A stretch of DNA of 64,000 nucleotides from Deltaproteobacteria bacterium (GCA_017644045.1 JAEPMI010000016.1:62001-126000); one strand, 5' to 3'. Shown: positions 50,877-60,314, counted from the first letter of the stretch. Notes: a model not told the origin generated them from the letters alone. Numbers and translations: made by a program.

Positions 50877-51383
50877 TCAGTACTCGGACTCGTCGTCGTC
50901 GTCCGAGTCCTCGTCGTCGAGCACACGGTCGGCGAGGGTCTCCACGTAGGCCCCGACGTTCTCCATCTCGATCACGGTGGAGCCGTCGTCGCCTCGGGAG
51001 AGGAGCTTCCCGTCGGCGAAGAACCAGTCGCGGTCGTGCTCGCCCTTCTTGGCGTAGTCCCGCTGGCGGGTCAGGAAGCGGGCTCCGTCGAAGCTCCCGG
51101 GGCCGTCACTGTCGGCCGGCCAGGGGCGATCGGCGCCGAGCTCGACGGTCGCGAGCACCAGGAGCCGGTGGTAGAGCACGCCGCCGCCCTTGGATTCGAC
51201 CAAGTCACCGAAATCATCGATGGATTCGGGCGGTAGGTGGCGATGGAGGAGCGCCGAGAGGATCTCGACTTCGCTCTTGCCTTCGAGACCCGCGAGAAAA
51301 CCGGCGTCCCCCGCCACTTTGTCATCGTCGACGTCGAGGATCTCGTAGAGGCGCTCGAGCCAAGGCAACGTTTCGGGGGCCAT
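50877..51383 (-). CDS. Hypothetical protein with acidic C-terminal tail
   Basis: 168 residues, unrecognised. Globular and hydrophilic (WLERLYEILDVDDDKVAGDA, then SALLHRHLPPES), with a C-terminal Asp/Glu run (DDEDSDDDDESEY). ATG 51383 is used for lack of a better start; a frame back to GTG 51425 is also open and no ribosome site discriminates. It ends 55 bases before the P450 start and may be co-transcribed. The interval 51384-51650 between it and the sigma-factor gene shows no gene or motif I can support. Confidence 0.65.
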   Translation of the reverse strand: MAPETLPWLERLYEILDVDDDKVAGDAGFLAGLEGKSEVEILSALLHRHLPPESIDDFGDLVESKGGGVLYHRLLVLATVELGADRPWPADSDGPGSFDGARFLTRQRDYAKKGEHDRDWFFADGKLLSRGDDGSTVIEMENVGAYVETLADRVLDDEDSDDDDESEY

Positions 51384-51650
51384 CGCGACTACAGATACCA
51401 CAGGCGAACGGACGATGGAGTACACGAAGAAAGACCACGAGATGTCAGGCCCTTGCGAGCCCCAGGGCCGTGGGGGTCAGGAGTGCCGGGAGGCCCGGGC
51501 ACGGGATTGTCGCCAGGCCCAGCGCCCCTCCGGCGAGGATGCTGCTAAGGTCGGCTCGGGTGCCCGCGATGACGGGGACCCGAACGCGCCCGATCGGAGG
51601 CGCGCAGGATGGCCTCGCCTCGCCTGGAGTGAGGGGGCCGGAGGATGGAT

Positions 51651-52715
51651 GTGAGGATGAGCGAGCTGGAGACGCTGCCGGACGAAGACGAGCGGGTCGA
51701 CGACGACGAGGACACCCTCGTCGACGACGAAGGCACCGATCTGTCCGACGAGGCGCTCGAGGCCGAGGCCGACTCGGCCGGTGACGAGGACAAGACCAGC
51801 GGCAAGGCCGAGAGCAAGGCCGCCAAGGCCCTCGCGAAGGCCGGCGGCGCGATCGACCGGCGGGATCCGCTGGCGGTCTACATGCGCGACGCCCAACGCT
51901 ACCCCCTGCTCAGCCGCGAGGAGGAGCACGAGCTCGCGGTGGCGTACTTCGAGCACGGTGACACCGAGGCCGCCCGGAAGCTGGTGACCTCGAACCTCCG
52001 GCTGGTGGTGAAGATCGCCTACGACTATCGGCAGGCCTACAAGAACCTCCTCGACCTGGTCCAGGAGGGGAACATCGGCCTGATGCAGGCGGTGAAGAAG
52101 TACGACCCGTACCGGGGCGTGAAGCTCTCGAGCTACGCCGCCTGGTGGATTCGGGCGTACATCCTCCGCTACATCCTGAACAACCACCGGCTGGTGAAGC
52201 TCGGGACCACCCAGGCCCAGCGGAAGCTCTTCTTCAACCTGAAGAAGGAGAAGGCCCGGCTGGCGGCGCAGGGCATCGACCCGACCCCCGAGCGGATCGC
52301 CGACAAGCTCGACGTCCCCGTGAAGGACGTCATCTCCATGGACCGCCGGATGGCCGCGGGCGATGCCTCGCTCGACGCGCCCTTGCGCGGTGCCGACGAT
52401 GGCCGGCCGGTCAGCCGCCTCGACATGATGAGCGGCAACGGCCCCGGTTTCGACGAGGTCATCGCCGACGAAGAGCTCGGCGACATGCTCAAGGACAAGA
52501 TCCACGAGTACGGCGCCACCCTCGAGGGTCGCGAGCGGGTCATCTTCGACAAGCGACTGGTGGCGGAGGATCCCCTCACGCTCCAGGCGCTCGGAGACGA
52601 GTTCGGGGTGAGCCGCGAGCGGGTGCGCCAGCTCGAGAAGCGGCTGCTCAGCCACATGAAGACCTTCCTCCGCAAGGAGCTGGGCGAAGCGGTGGACGTC
52701 TACGAGGCCGAGTGA
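51651..52715 (+). CDS. RpoH-type (sigma-32) sigma factor
   Basis: Sigma-70 family factor of the heat-shock/RpoH group. It has an unusual acidic N-terminal extension of about 60 residues (Asp/Glu/Lys/Ala-rich), then region 2 (DPLAVYMRDAQRYPLLSREE, LVTSNLRLVVKIAYDYR and the region 2.4 GVKLSSYAAWWIRAYI). The RpoH box QRKLFFNLKK follows. Region 4 ends with LGDEFGVSRERVRQLEKR, the promoter -35 helix-turn-helix. GTG 51651 has GGAGG 6 bases upstream; ATG 51645 (too close) and ATG 51657 are alternatives. In Myxococcus several RpoH-like factors serve developmental and stress roles. The stop overlaps rsmI. Confidence 0.9.
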   Translation: MRMSELETLPDEDERVDDDEDTLVDDEGTDLSDEALEAEADSAGDEDKTSGKAESKAAKALAKAGGAIDRRDPLAVYMRDAQRYPLLSREEEHELAVAYFEHGDTEAARKLVTSNLRLVVKIAYDYRQAYKNLLDLVQEGNIGLMQAVKKYDPYRGVKLSSYAAWWIRAYILRYILNNHRLVKLGTTQAQRKLFFNLKKEKARLAAQGIDPTPERIADKLDVPVKDVISMDRRMAAGDASLDAPLRGADDGRPVSRLDMMSGNGPGFDEVIADEELGDMLKDKIHEYGATLEGRERVIFDKRLVAEDPLTLQALGDEFGVSRERVRQLEKRLLSHMKTFLRKELGEAVDVYEAE

Positions 52716-53575
52716 CGGACCCCGCCCTCTGGGTGGTCGCCACCCCGATCGGCAACCTCGCAGACATCACGCTCCGGGCGCTCCAGACCCTGAAGGACGC
52801 CGACCTCGTGCTCGCCGAGGACACCCGCCGGACGCGGGTGCTCCTCGAGCATCACGGGATCGACACGCCCCTCGACAGCTTCCACGCACACAGCTCCGAG
52901 GAGAAGATCGCGCGGCTGATCGAGCGGCTGGATGCCGGCGAGACCCTGGCGCTGGTCAGCGACGCGGGCACCCCGGTCATCAGTGACCCGGGGGTCAGGC
53001 TCGTGGCCGCGGCCCGCGCCGCTGGCCACGAGGTGTCCACCGCTCCCGGTCCGAGCGCGATCCTCGGCGCGTTGAGCATCGCGGGCCTGCGGGCCGACCG
53101 CTTCGTGTTCCTCGGTTTCCTCCCGCGCAGCAGCGGCAAGCGGCGGGCGGAGGTCGAGGCGATCGCCGCCCGGCGGGAGGCCTCGGTGCTCTTCGAGTCG
53201 CCTCAGCGGCTCGCAGCCCTGCTCGAGGAGATGGTCGCCCAGATCCCGGATCGGCAGATCGCGGTGTGCCGGGAGCTGACCAAGCGCTTCGAGGAGATCG
53301 TCCGCGGGACCCCCGCCGAGGTCTTGGAGCGCTTCGCGGATGGCGCGAAAGGCGAGATCACCGTGGTGGTCGAGGCGGTCGCCACGGCGGCCCCGGAGCT
53401 GGCGGAGGAGGACGTCGAGGCCTTCGTCCGGGAGGCCCTGGCCGGCGGCGATCGGGTCAAGAGCGTGGCCAAGGCGCTGGCCAAGCGCTCGGGGCTCTCG
53501 GGCAGCGAGGCCTACGAGCGGGTGCTCGCCCTCCGTGAGGGGGCCTCAGATCGGGATCCGGACGCCGAGGCGTGA
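52712..53575 (+). CDS. rsmI: RsmI, 16S rRNA C1402 2'-O-methyltransferase
   Basis: SAM-dependent methylation of the 2'-OH of C1402 in 16S rRNA, acting on the same nucleotide as RsmH. 287 residues. Motifs are VATPIGNLADITLRAL, EDTRRTRVLLEHHGI, LVSDAGTPVISDPG and PGPSAILGALSIAGL, the SAM/cofactor pocket. GTG 52712 overlaps the sigma-factor stop by 4 bases (GTGA). Coupling of an rRNA methyltransferase to a stress sigma factor is unusual. The C-terminus is acidic and the next gene follows after 14 bases. Confidence 0.93.
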   Translation: MTDPALWVVATPIGNLADITLRALQTLKDADLVLAEDTRRTRVLLEHHGIDTPLDSFHAHSSEEKIARLIERLDAGETLALVSDAGTPVISDPGVRLVAAARAAGHEVSTAPGPSAILGALSIAGLRADRFVFLGFLPRSSGKRRAEVEAIAARREASVLFESPQRLAALLEEMVAQIPDRQIAVCRELTKRFEEIVRGTPAEVLERFADGAKGEITVVVEAVATAAPELAEEDVEAFVREALAGGDRVKSVAKALAKRSGLSGSEAYERVLALREGASDRDPDAEA

Positions 53576-53589
53576 TAGGGTCGACATCG

Positions 53590-55407
53590 ATGCGCCTGCG
53601 TATCTCCCTTCTCTTGGTCGGGGCACTGTCCCTCGGCTCCTGCGGCGAAGCGACCCCCGAGCCGGACGTGGGCTTCACGCTCGCCACGCTCGACATGGAG
53701 CCGCCCGACGACCTCATGTGCGTCAGCCTCTTCATCAGCGAAGACGGCGGATCGCCCTCTCCACTCTTCGTGCGGAACCTGGCGTCGCTCGACGATCCGG
53801 ACGGGGACATGCAGCCGGAGCTGACCATCGACGCCCTGCCTGCGGCCGGGACGCCCTTCGAGCTGGTCATCGAGGGCTACACGATGGAGAACTGCAGCGG
53901 CACGATCGCCTACGTCGGCCGCAGCGGTGTCATCCGCCTGCAGCCGGGCGAGCGGCGCTTCCTCGAGATGGCCTTCTACCAGGTCCAGTCCGCGGAGGCC
54001 CTGGTCCGTGGCGAGCTGCCGGACAGCCCGGTGCTCCCGACCGCGACCACCTTGCCCGATGGCCGGGTGCTCCTCGCGGGTGGCTTCGTCGATCTGACGG
54101 CCGGCGATTGCCCGACCGGCGTGTCTTCGGGCTCCTGCTTCGAAGCGGAGGCCACCTCGGCGGCGTGGATCTTCGATCCGCCCACCGGGAAGTTCCACGA
54201 GGTCGAGGGCGGCATGGGCGTCGCTCGGGGTGGTCACACCGCGACCGCGCTCGAAGACGGCCGGGTGCTGGTCGCCGGTGGCGCCGCGGCCGTTCGGCTG
54301 GCCTTCGTGCCTGGCGCGAGCGGCACCAGCGCGGCCATCTTCATGGAGCCCTACGACTCGGCCGGTGACCCGGGCGTCGCGCACGACACCTTCGAGGTCT
54401 TCGAGCCCGAGGCGAACCCGGAGGCCCCGGAGGACGACCTCTTCCGCGACGGCGACCCCGGCCGGGGCGCCTTCTTCGGCAGCGCCAGCACGGCGGGCGA
54501 GCTCGGCCCGCTCAACCAGCAGCGCTTCCTCCACGCGGCGGCCCTCACCGGCGACGGGACGGTGGTGCTCGCCGGCGGACTCGGCATGGGCGCCTCGGAC
54601 ACCTTCGAGCACTTCGACCCGCGTCGCCCCGGCGGCTACGGCGTCTACGACAACACCGGGTCGACCCTGCGCGTGCCCCGCATCGCGCCTTCGGCCGTCA
54701 CCCTCGAGACCTCGGCCGGCGCGAGCCAGACCTGGATCATCGGCGGGACCGTCTCGCGGGACAACGACGACCTCGCGGAGATCTGGACCGCGAGCGACAT
54801 GGTCCTCACCGGTGTCACCCAGCCGGCCACCACGGCGGCCAACTTCCCGGCTGCGCCCGATGGCGCGATGGTCAAGCCGGACCGGCCGCGCTTCTCCCTG
54901 ATGCGCCCGCAGGTCGCGCCGCTCGCGGGTGGCTCGATGGCGATGGTCAACGGCTGGTACGGCCCGCGTTGCCCGACCGCGACCGAATCCCCCTACTTCC
55001 CGCCGGACGGCGAGCTCGGCGTCATCTGCCCCAAGAGCAGCGGCGCGGACTTCCGAAACTTCACGATCGCCGCCGACGACGGCACCACCGTCGACTGGCA
55101 GGCATCGTCGAGCCGCTTCCAGTCTTTCGGGGCCGTCGCGGTGCTCGCCGACGGTCGGGTCGTCGTGACCGGCGGCATCGAGGACGAGGCCCTGATCACA
55201 TCGAACGACCTCTCGATCTACCGGGCGGAGCCCGCTGACAACGGGAAGCCGGTCGCCGCCGGCGCCCAGAGCCTGGCCATCCCCCGAGCCTTCCACGCGG
55301 CCGCGGCGCTCCGCGGCGGCGGCATCCTGGTCTTCGGCGGGCTGACCGTCACCAGCGGCACCACGGTGCGGGCCACCACCCCCGCCGGCGAAGCCTTCTT
55401 CCTGTAG
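53590..55407 (+). CDS. Kelch/beta-propeller-like lipoprotein
   Basis: 605-residue lipoprotein. ATG 53590 gives a signal peptide with lipobox SLGSC (Cys17). The rest is beta-rich with repeats resembling kelch blades: LPDGRVLLAGG, EDGRVLVAGG, GTVVLAGGLG and ADGRVVVTGG, each a G-G turn ending a blade. It probably forms a secreted or outer-membrane propeller. No catalytic motif seen. It lies 14 bases after rsmI but is unrelated in function; a transcript may still read through. Confidence 0.82.
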   Translation: MRLRISLLLVGALSLGSCGEATPEPDVGFTLATLDMEPPDDLMCVSLFISEDGGSPSPLFVRNLASLDDPDGDMQPELTIDALPAAGTPFELVIEGYTMENCSGTIAYVGRSGVIRLQPGERRFLEMAFYQVQSAEALVRGELPDSPVLPTATTLPDGRVLLAGGFVDLTAGDCPTGVSSGSCFEAEATSAAWIFDPPTGKFHEVEGGMGVARGGHTATALEDGRVLVAGGAAAVRLAFVPGASGTSAAIFMEPYDSAGDPGVAHDTFEVFEPEANPEAPEDDLFRDGDPGRGAFFGSASTAGELGPLNQQRFLHAAALTGDGTVVLAGGLGMGASDTFEHFDPRRPGGYGVYDNTGSTLRVPRIAPSAVTLETSAGASQTWIIGGTVSRDNDDLAEIWTASDMVLTGVTQPATTAANFPAAPDGAMVKPDRPRFSLMRPQVAPLAGGSMAMVNGWYGPRCPTATESPYFPPDGELGVICPKSSGADFRNFTIAADDGTTVDWQASSSRFQSFGAVAVLADGRVVVTGGIEDEALITSNDLSIYRAEPADNGKPVAAGAQSLAIPRAFHAAAALRGGGILVFGGLTVTSGTTVRATTPAGEAFFL

Positions 55408-55456
55408 TTCGTGGGCTTCTTGACCCTCCCATTCGGGAGTCTCTAGGCTGCCCCGG

Positions 55457-56803
55457 ATGAGGTTCTGGGCCGCTTGTGCGTCGCTGTTGGCGCTCCTCGG
55501 GAGCGTGCCTGGCCATGCGCAGGACGAGCCGCTCCGACTCATGCGGGAGCCAGGATCGTTCACCGACGTCATCGACGCGGCCGATGACCTCGACCCCTAC
55601 GACCTGAACGTCCGGCTGGGCTTCCGGCGTTCCCGCGAGCGCGCCACCCTGCAGCGGCAGTCCACGGGCATGGTCCCGTCCTTCACGGACGTGGCGGACT
55701 ACGAGCGAATCCGGAACGTGCTGGAGCTCGGCGTCGACTTCGGCATCTACAAGGACGTCGCCCTCTACGCGCGACTCCCCCTCGTGCTCGTCGACACCCG
55801 CTCGCTGAGCCCGAGCGGCGCAGCCGGCCCAGTGATGGCCTTCCCGGGCGACATGGACGCGCCCCTCTTCTCGCTGCCCTTCGACTCCCCGGACCGCTCG
55901 GGCCTCGAGCACCTGGCGGTGGGTCTCGCGTTCTCGCCGATGAACCAGGGGCGCCACCGATGGCAGCCCACCTGGACGATGCTCTTCGAGGGTCGCTTCA
56001 GCATCGGGGAGCTCATCGAGCCCTGCGCGGCGGGGACGGGCTGCAGCGATGGGGTGAGCGACGGCACCCACGCCGTCCGCTTCGAGAACCGCCTCTCCCG
56101 TCGCTACCGCTACGTCGAGCTCTACGGCGGCCTCGGCTTCCACTTCGCGTGGGCCGGCCGCGCCGAGGATCGCTTCGCGCCCGGCGGCCAGCTCAGCGGC
56201 TACGTCCACCGCCGTCCGCCGACCCGAGGGTTCCTCACGGCTGGCATCGACATCGTCCCCTGGGAAGAGCGGATGAAGTGGCAGCGGCTCAGCATCGATC
56301 TGCGGGCCACCGGGACCTACGTGTCCGAAGGGCGCGACTACTCGCTGCTCTACGACGCGCTCGGCACGAGCCAGCATCGGCTGCTCACCACGCCGAACTA
56401 TGAAGGCATCCAGCCCTCCATCGGCCCGACCTACGACCTCGCGGAGGTGCCCTTCAACGGCCTCACCGACGTGCAGGCGCACGGGGAGCTGAGCGGGACG
56501 GTGGCGGTGGAGATGCAGGCGGCGCGCTACGTGCGGTTCCGCTTCTCCACCACCCTCACCTATGTCTCACCGCACTTCGTGACCTACAGCGACGCCTGCA
56601 ACACGAGCGCGGACCCGACCAGTGACGACGACCCGCGCATCGGCGGCATCGTCGACCCGGCAACCGGCAACCGGGTCGGCGGCTGCAGCGACGGGCTCAT
56701 CGACCCGCACTATCGAGCGATCATCGACGCACCGGGCCAGCGCTTCCGCGTCGACGACATCCTGCGGACGACCTTCTTCGTCCACGCCACCGTTCAGTTC
56801 TGA
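55457..56803 (+). CDS. Predicted outer-membrane beta-barrel protein
   Basis: 448 residues. A signal peptide (about 1-21, ending GHAQ) is followed by a body with alternating beta-strand patterns and aromatic girdle residues, for example YRYVELYGGLGFHFAWAGR and VRFRFSTTLTYVSPHF. The last strand ends TTFFVHATVQF with a terminal Phe, the C-terminal signature recognised by the BAM machinery. Function unknown. Its 3' end overlaps the convergent lipoprotein gene by 10 bases. It follows the kelch lipoprotein after 49 bases. Confidence 0.78.
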   Translation: MRFWAACASLLALLGSVPGHAQDEPLRLMREPGSFTDVIDAADDLDPYDLNVRLGFRRSRERATLQRQSTGMVPSFTDVADYERIRNVLELGVDFGIYKDVALYARLPLVLVDTRSLSPSGAAGPVMAFPGDMDAPLFSLPFDSPDRSGLEHLAVGLAFSPMNQGRHRWQPTWTMLFEGRFSIGELIEPCAAGTGCSDGVSDGTHAVRFENRLSRRYRYVELYGGLGFHFAWAGRAEDRFAPGGQLSGYVHRRPPTRGFLTAGIDIVPWEERMKWQRLSIDLRATGTYVSEGRDYSLLYDALGTSQHRLLTTPNYEGIQPSIGPTYDLAEVPFNGLTDVQAHGELSGTVAVEMQAARYVRFRFSTTLTYVSPHFVTYSDACNTSADPTSDDDPRIGGIVDPATGNRVGGCSDGLIDPHYRAIIDAPGQRFRVDDILRTTFFVHATVQF

Positions 56804-57816
56804 GGCGCTTCGGTGGGCTCCGGGGGCTCGACGCTCGGGATCTCGAGGCCGAGCAATCGGCGAACCTGGCCTCGCACCGCCTCCGAAGGATCGGGCTCGG
56901 CGCCCACCAGGAGCGCCAGCGAGCGGACCCGTTCCCACCGCGCTCGAAGGGCCGCCCGCTGCCGCGACACGACCTGGCTGTGGGCGATGAGCTCCCGCTG
57001 GAGCTCGGCGCCGCGCTCGGTGTTCCCGGCCTGCGAGGCCAGCACCCGCTGCCTTTGGATCTCCTGACCGCGGGTGCGCTCCTCCTCGACGCTCTCGGCG
57101 AAGGCGTTCAGCCACTCGATCTTCGGCTGCACGCTCCCATCCGGCAGCTCCGTCGCGCCGGCTTCCTCGAAGCCACTCCGTAGCCCACGAGCAGCCCCCA
57201 CCTGGCCCACGCCCTCGGTCGGATCACTCGCCCCGCCGACCAGGGAGCTCCCGGGTCGGAGCGAGATCACCGAGGGCCGGCCCTCGTCGTCGAGCTCTCC
57301 GTCGTAGACGCGACCCATGCCCGCGAGCTGGGCGTAGAGCACCCGCCCGTCCGGTGCGACGACGAGGTACGTCTCGCCCGAGCCCTCGAGGGCAAGCGTG
57401 CCGGCGGGCGTGCCGAGCCGGAGCGTCGGGCGGCTCGAGCCACCCATCGGCGGCAGCTGCGCGTGAATCGCGCCCTCGGCGAGGAAGACCTGCGCGGGCG
57501 CCTCCTCACCGAGCGCGGCGCGGCTTCCCGGGTCGAGCGTGAGCCGAGCTCCATCCCGGAGATCGATCACCAGTGGCTCGGCATCCGGGGCCACCTCGAG
57601 CAGCTCCGTCTGCAGCTCACGCCCACGGTCCCAGCCGCTGACGACGGTGCCGAGCGGCGGCTCGCCGCGGGGCTCCTCCGGGTGCGGGCTCTCGTCGGTG
57701 GTGTCCTCCGGCGGCGGCTCCGGCGTCTCCTGCTCGGGCTCGGTCGCCGGCTCCGTGCCGCTGCAGTCGCACCCGCCGAGTGCACACACGAGCCCGGCGA
57801 GAAGGAGTCGCTTCAC
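56794..57816 (-). CDS. FecR-like lipoprotein
   Basis: 340-residue lipoprotein. GTG 57816 gives a signal peptide with lipobox LGGC, then a Pro/Glu/Thr-rich linker. Residues about 85-175 resemble the FecR beta-domain (VIDLRDGARLTLDPGSRA, FLAEGAIHAQLPPMGG, TLRLGTPAGTLALEG), as found in surface-sensing or peptidoglycan-linked proteins. The C-terminal about 120 residues are helical and basic. GTG 57816 lies 2 bases after the stop of the PP2C gene, so the two form an operon, perhaps a phosphatase with an envelope sensor. Confidence 0.8.
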   Translation of the reverse strand: MKRLLLAGLVCALGGCDCSGTEPATEPEQETPEPPPEDTTDESPHPEEPRGEPPLGTVVSGWDRGRELQTELLEVAPDAEPLVIDLRDGARLTLDPGSRAALGEEAPAQVFLAEGAIHAQLPPMGGSSRPTLRLGTPAGTLALEGSGETYLVVAPDGRVLYAQLAGMGRVYDGELDDEGRPSVISLRPGSSLVGGASDPTEGVGQVGAARGLRSGFEEAGATELPDGSVQPKIEWLNAFAESVEEERTRGQEIQRQRVLASQAGNTERGAELQRELIAHSQVVSRQRAALRARWERVRSLALLVGAEPDPSEAVRGQVRRLLGLEIPSVEPPEPTEAPQN

Positions 57817-57818
57817 CG

Positions 57819-59204
57819 TCAGTCCTCGGCGTCGGGGTCGGTCTCCCGACCGCCCTCTTCCTCGGCCTTCGCGATGTCCGCCTTGTCGACCCGGCGGGTC
57901 GGCTCACCGAGGAGCTCGGTGGTCAGGTCCTCCGCCGCCAGGGCCTCGCGCGCTTCGCCGAGCTCGCGGCTCGTGTTGCGGAGCCGCTTGGCGAGCACGC
58001 CGAGGAAGCTCCAGAGCAGCTTCACCGCGACGTCGTGATCCTTGCGGACCATGTCGAAGAAGTCGCGCCGCTTGATGTGCAGGAGCTTCGCGTCGTCGAG
58101 CGCGGTCACGCTCGCGGAGCGGGCCGCCTTGTCGACGAGCGCCATCTCGCCGAAGTGCTGCCCCGGCCCGAGGTCGACGATCATCGTGCTTCCGGAGTGG
58201 ACCTTCACCCGGCCGGTGAGCACCACGAAGAGCTGATCGCCCTCGTCGCCCTCCTCCACCACGGTGTCGCCGGCCTTGTACTGCCGGACGTCCGTGATGT
58301 TGAGCACCCGCACCAGCTCCTGATAGGTCAGGAAGCGGAAGAGGGGCATCTCGTGGAGGATCTCGAGCTTGAGGTGGACCTCGCGCGTGAGCTTGTCGAG
58401 ACCGGCCTCGTCGTCCGGCACGCGGACCACGACGGCGGTGATGTTGTCCTTGCCGCCGCGCTCGTTGGCGAGGTCGATCAGGTGCTGGGTGAGCTTCTCC
58501 TCGGGGATCTCCTCGAAGAGGCTCTGGAGCTCGCTCTCCTCGAGGTAGCCGCTGAGGCCATCGCTGCAGAGGAGGAAGCGGTCGCCGGGAAGCACGTCGA
58601 AGTCGAAGACGTCGACCTCGACGCTCTCGTAGACACCGACCGCGCGGGTGACCGCGTTCTTGTACTGGAGCTTGTCGATCTGCTCGCGGCTGAGCTTGCC
58701 GCGCTTGAGCAGCTCGTTGATCAGCGAGTGGTCCTCGGTGAGCTGGTGCACCGAGCCCTGGCGGTAGAGGTAGATGCGCGAGTCGCCGACGTGGGCGATG
58801 AAGCCGCGGTTGCCGATGATCAGCAGCCCGTCGATCGTCGTGCCCATGCCGCGCTTGGACTCGTCGGCGACGCCGGCGGCGTTCACCTGGGAGCAGGCGG
58901 ACTGAACGCTCGCCTCGAGGAGGCGGAGGATGTCCTTGCGGGTGGTGCCCCCGTGCCCTTGCTCGAATTCGACCAGCGCGTCGCGTTCGGCGGCGATGGC
59001 GTCGCGGACGACGCGGGTCGCCATCGAGCTCGCGACCTCACCGGCGGCGTGGCCACCCATTCCGTCGGCGACGATGTAGAGGTTGAGCTTCTTGTCGACC
59101 AGGAAGCTGTCTTCGTTGGCGTCTCGCACCCGGCCCACATCGGTGGCAGGCCAGAAGCGAATCCCACCCTCTGCGTTGACCGGTTCCGTCATGGGCTGGG
59201 GCAT
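57819..59204 (-). CDS. PP2C-type Ser/Thr phosphatase fused to a cyclic-nucleotide-binding domain
   Basis: 461 residues. An N-terminal PP2C phosphatase (about 8-245) has the metal-site motifs DVGRVRDANEDS, VADGMGGHAAGE, GMGTTIDGLLI, HVGDSRIYLYR, LCSDGLSGYL and GGKDNITAVVV. A C-terminal cyclic-nucleotide-binding domain (about 285-405) has GQHFGEMALVDKAARSASV, the phosphate-binding cassette. It presumably reverses Hanks-kinase phosphorylation under cyclic-nucleotide control. ATG 59204 has AGGA 3 bases upstream; ATG 59192 and 59240 are also possible. The FecR-like lipoprotein follows in the same operon. Confidence 0.9.
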   Translation of the reverse strand: MPQPMTEPVNAEGGIRFWPATDVGRVRDANEDSFLVDKKLNLYIVADGMGGHAAGEVASSMATRVVRDAIAAERDALVEFEQGHGGTTRKDILRLLEASVQSACSQVNAAGVADESKRGMGTTIDGLLIIGNRGFIAHVGDSRIYLYRQGSVHQLTEDHSLINELLKRGKLSREQIDKLQYKNAVTRAVGVYESVEVDVFDFDVLPGDRFLLCSDGLSGYLEESELQSLFEEIPEEKLTQHLIDLANERGGKDNITAVVVRVPDDEAGLDKLTREVHLKLEILHEMPLFRFLTYQELVRVLNITDVRQYKAGDTVVEEGDEGDQLFVVLTGRVKVHSGSTMIVDLGPGQHFGEMALVDKAARSASVTALDDAKLLHIKRRDFFDMVRKDHDVAVKLLWSFLGVLAKRLRNTSRELGEAREALAAEDLTTELLGEPTRRVDKADIAKAEEEGGRETDPDAED

Positions 59205-59305
59205 TGTCCTGGGGTGGCCGCTCCATTGCAACAGTCCCATGCGTACCTGCCGTCGAGGGGGCGAATCCCGGCGATTTCCGGCCTGAGTTCGGTATCCTCC
59301 CGCCC

Positions 59306-59695
59306 ATGCGCGCGATCGCCAGCCTCTCCCTCCTCTTCGCCCTCGCCTGCGGACCCTCCATCCCCCCTGCCCAGACGCTCGCGAGCCTGGCCGAGGTGAT
59401 GAACGAGCCGGTCGACGACGCGGACGAGAGCGCCCGCAACAGCCAGCGGGTCCAGGCCGTCGTCGAGAACGACAGCCTGATGAACCTCAGCCGGCCGGAG
59501 GTCGAAGAGCTCATCGGTCGGGGCGATCCCTGCTCGCGTCATCCGCGCTGCATGGAGAACGAGTTCGACGGGGACGACTGGTTCTACGACGTCGGGGCCC
59601 TCGGCGAGGGTTACCCCGGACCGGTGCCCATCCTCATCGTCGGCTTCGACCGCGAGGGCAAGGTCGTGAAGGTCTGGAACCTCCGAACGCACTGA
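59306..59695 (+). CDS. Small lipoprotein
   Basis: 129-residue predicted lipoprotein. ATG 59306 gives a signal peptide with lipobox FALAC (Cys14). The body is acidic with DDADESARNSQRVQAVVE and EVEELIGRGDPCSRHPRC, then a strand-rich end (VPILIVGFDREGKVVKVWNL). Unrecognised. The two extra cysteines CSRHPRC suggest a disulfide. Its start is 101 bases from the divergent PP2C gene. Confidence 0.76.
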   Translation: MRAIASLSLLFALACGPSIPPAQTLASLAEVMNEPVDDADESARNSQRVQAVVENDSLMNLSRPEVEELIGRGDPCSRHPRCMENEFDGDDWFYDVGALGEGYPGPVPILIVGFDREGKVVKVWNLRTH

Positions 59696-59765
59696 GACGG
59701 GCGTCCCGACGATCGAGCGGATAGACTCCTGGCATCGCTTTCTTTTTCTGGTGTCTGGAGGGGTC

Positions 59766-60314
59766 GTGCGAACAGTTGGAATCTCGATGGTCGTCCTCGC
59801 GCTCACGGGTTGCGCGGGGTGGGAAGAGCTGCCCGAGGGCGCGACCGGGTTTCTCACCCTGAACGACGCGCGGCTCGACGGAACGCTCGGTGGGGTGAGC
59901 GTCAGCGGCGACGCAGACGCCACCGGGTACTGCACGCCCCAGGGGTGGATGGTCGACCTCCGAGCGACCGGCCCGGATGGGGCGGTGATGAGCACCATGG
60001 ACATTCGCGGACTCTTCTGGACGCGCGAAGACCTGACCGCCGTGTTCCGCTCGCGTGGCGCGGACATGGAGCTCGAGAGCAGCACCGGCTTCGTCACCGG
60101 CAGCTGGAGCGGTGCCAGCGAGGCGAGCGCCGTGGTCGAAGGGTGCGCCGGTCCCGCCGACGAGGTCTGGACGACCGACGAGTCGGCAGAGATCGCGATC
60201 GTCGACGTGCAGTTCCTGGAGTGGGACCTGATGGAGGTCACCTACGAGGCGAGCTTCGCCAGCGGTGACGTCCTCCAGGGCTCCTTCAACTCCCGCATGC
60301 CCACCACCGACTGA
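59766..60314 (+). CDS. Small lipoprotein
   Basis: 182-residue predicted lipoprotein. GTG 59766, with GGAGGGG 3-4 bases upstream, gives the N-terminus MRTVGISMVVLALTGC and the lipobox LTGC. The remainder is beta-rich and acidic (LTLNDARLDGTLGGVSVSG, FASGDVLQGSFNSRMP). Unrecognised. An ATG-like upstream extension to 59751 is less likely because the ribosome site serves GTG 59766. It is followed after 3 bases by a barrel protein gene, suggesting an operon. Confidence 0.78.
   Translation: MRTVGISMVVLALTGCAGWEELPEGATGFLTLNDARLDGTLGGVSVSGDADATGYCTPQGWMVDLRATGPDGAVMSTMDIRGLFWTREDLTAVFRSRGADMELESSTGFVTGSWSGASEASAVVEGCAGPADEVWTTDESAEIAIVDVQFLEWDLMEVTYEASFASGDVLQGSFNSRMPTTD

Noticed and set aside
51415-51654. 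A 79-codon plus-strand frame before the sigma factor
   Set aside because: Low-complexity Arg/Gly/Ala composition, no ribosome site and overlap with both neighbours; judged spurious.
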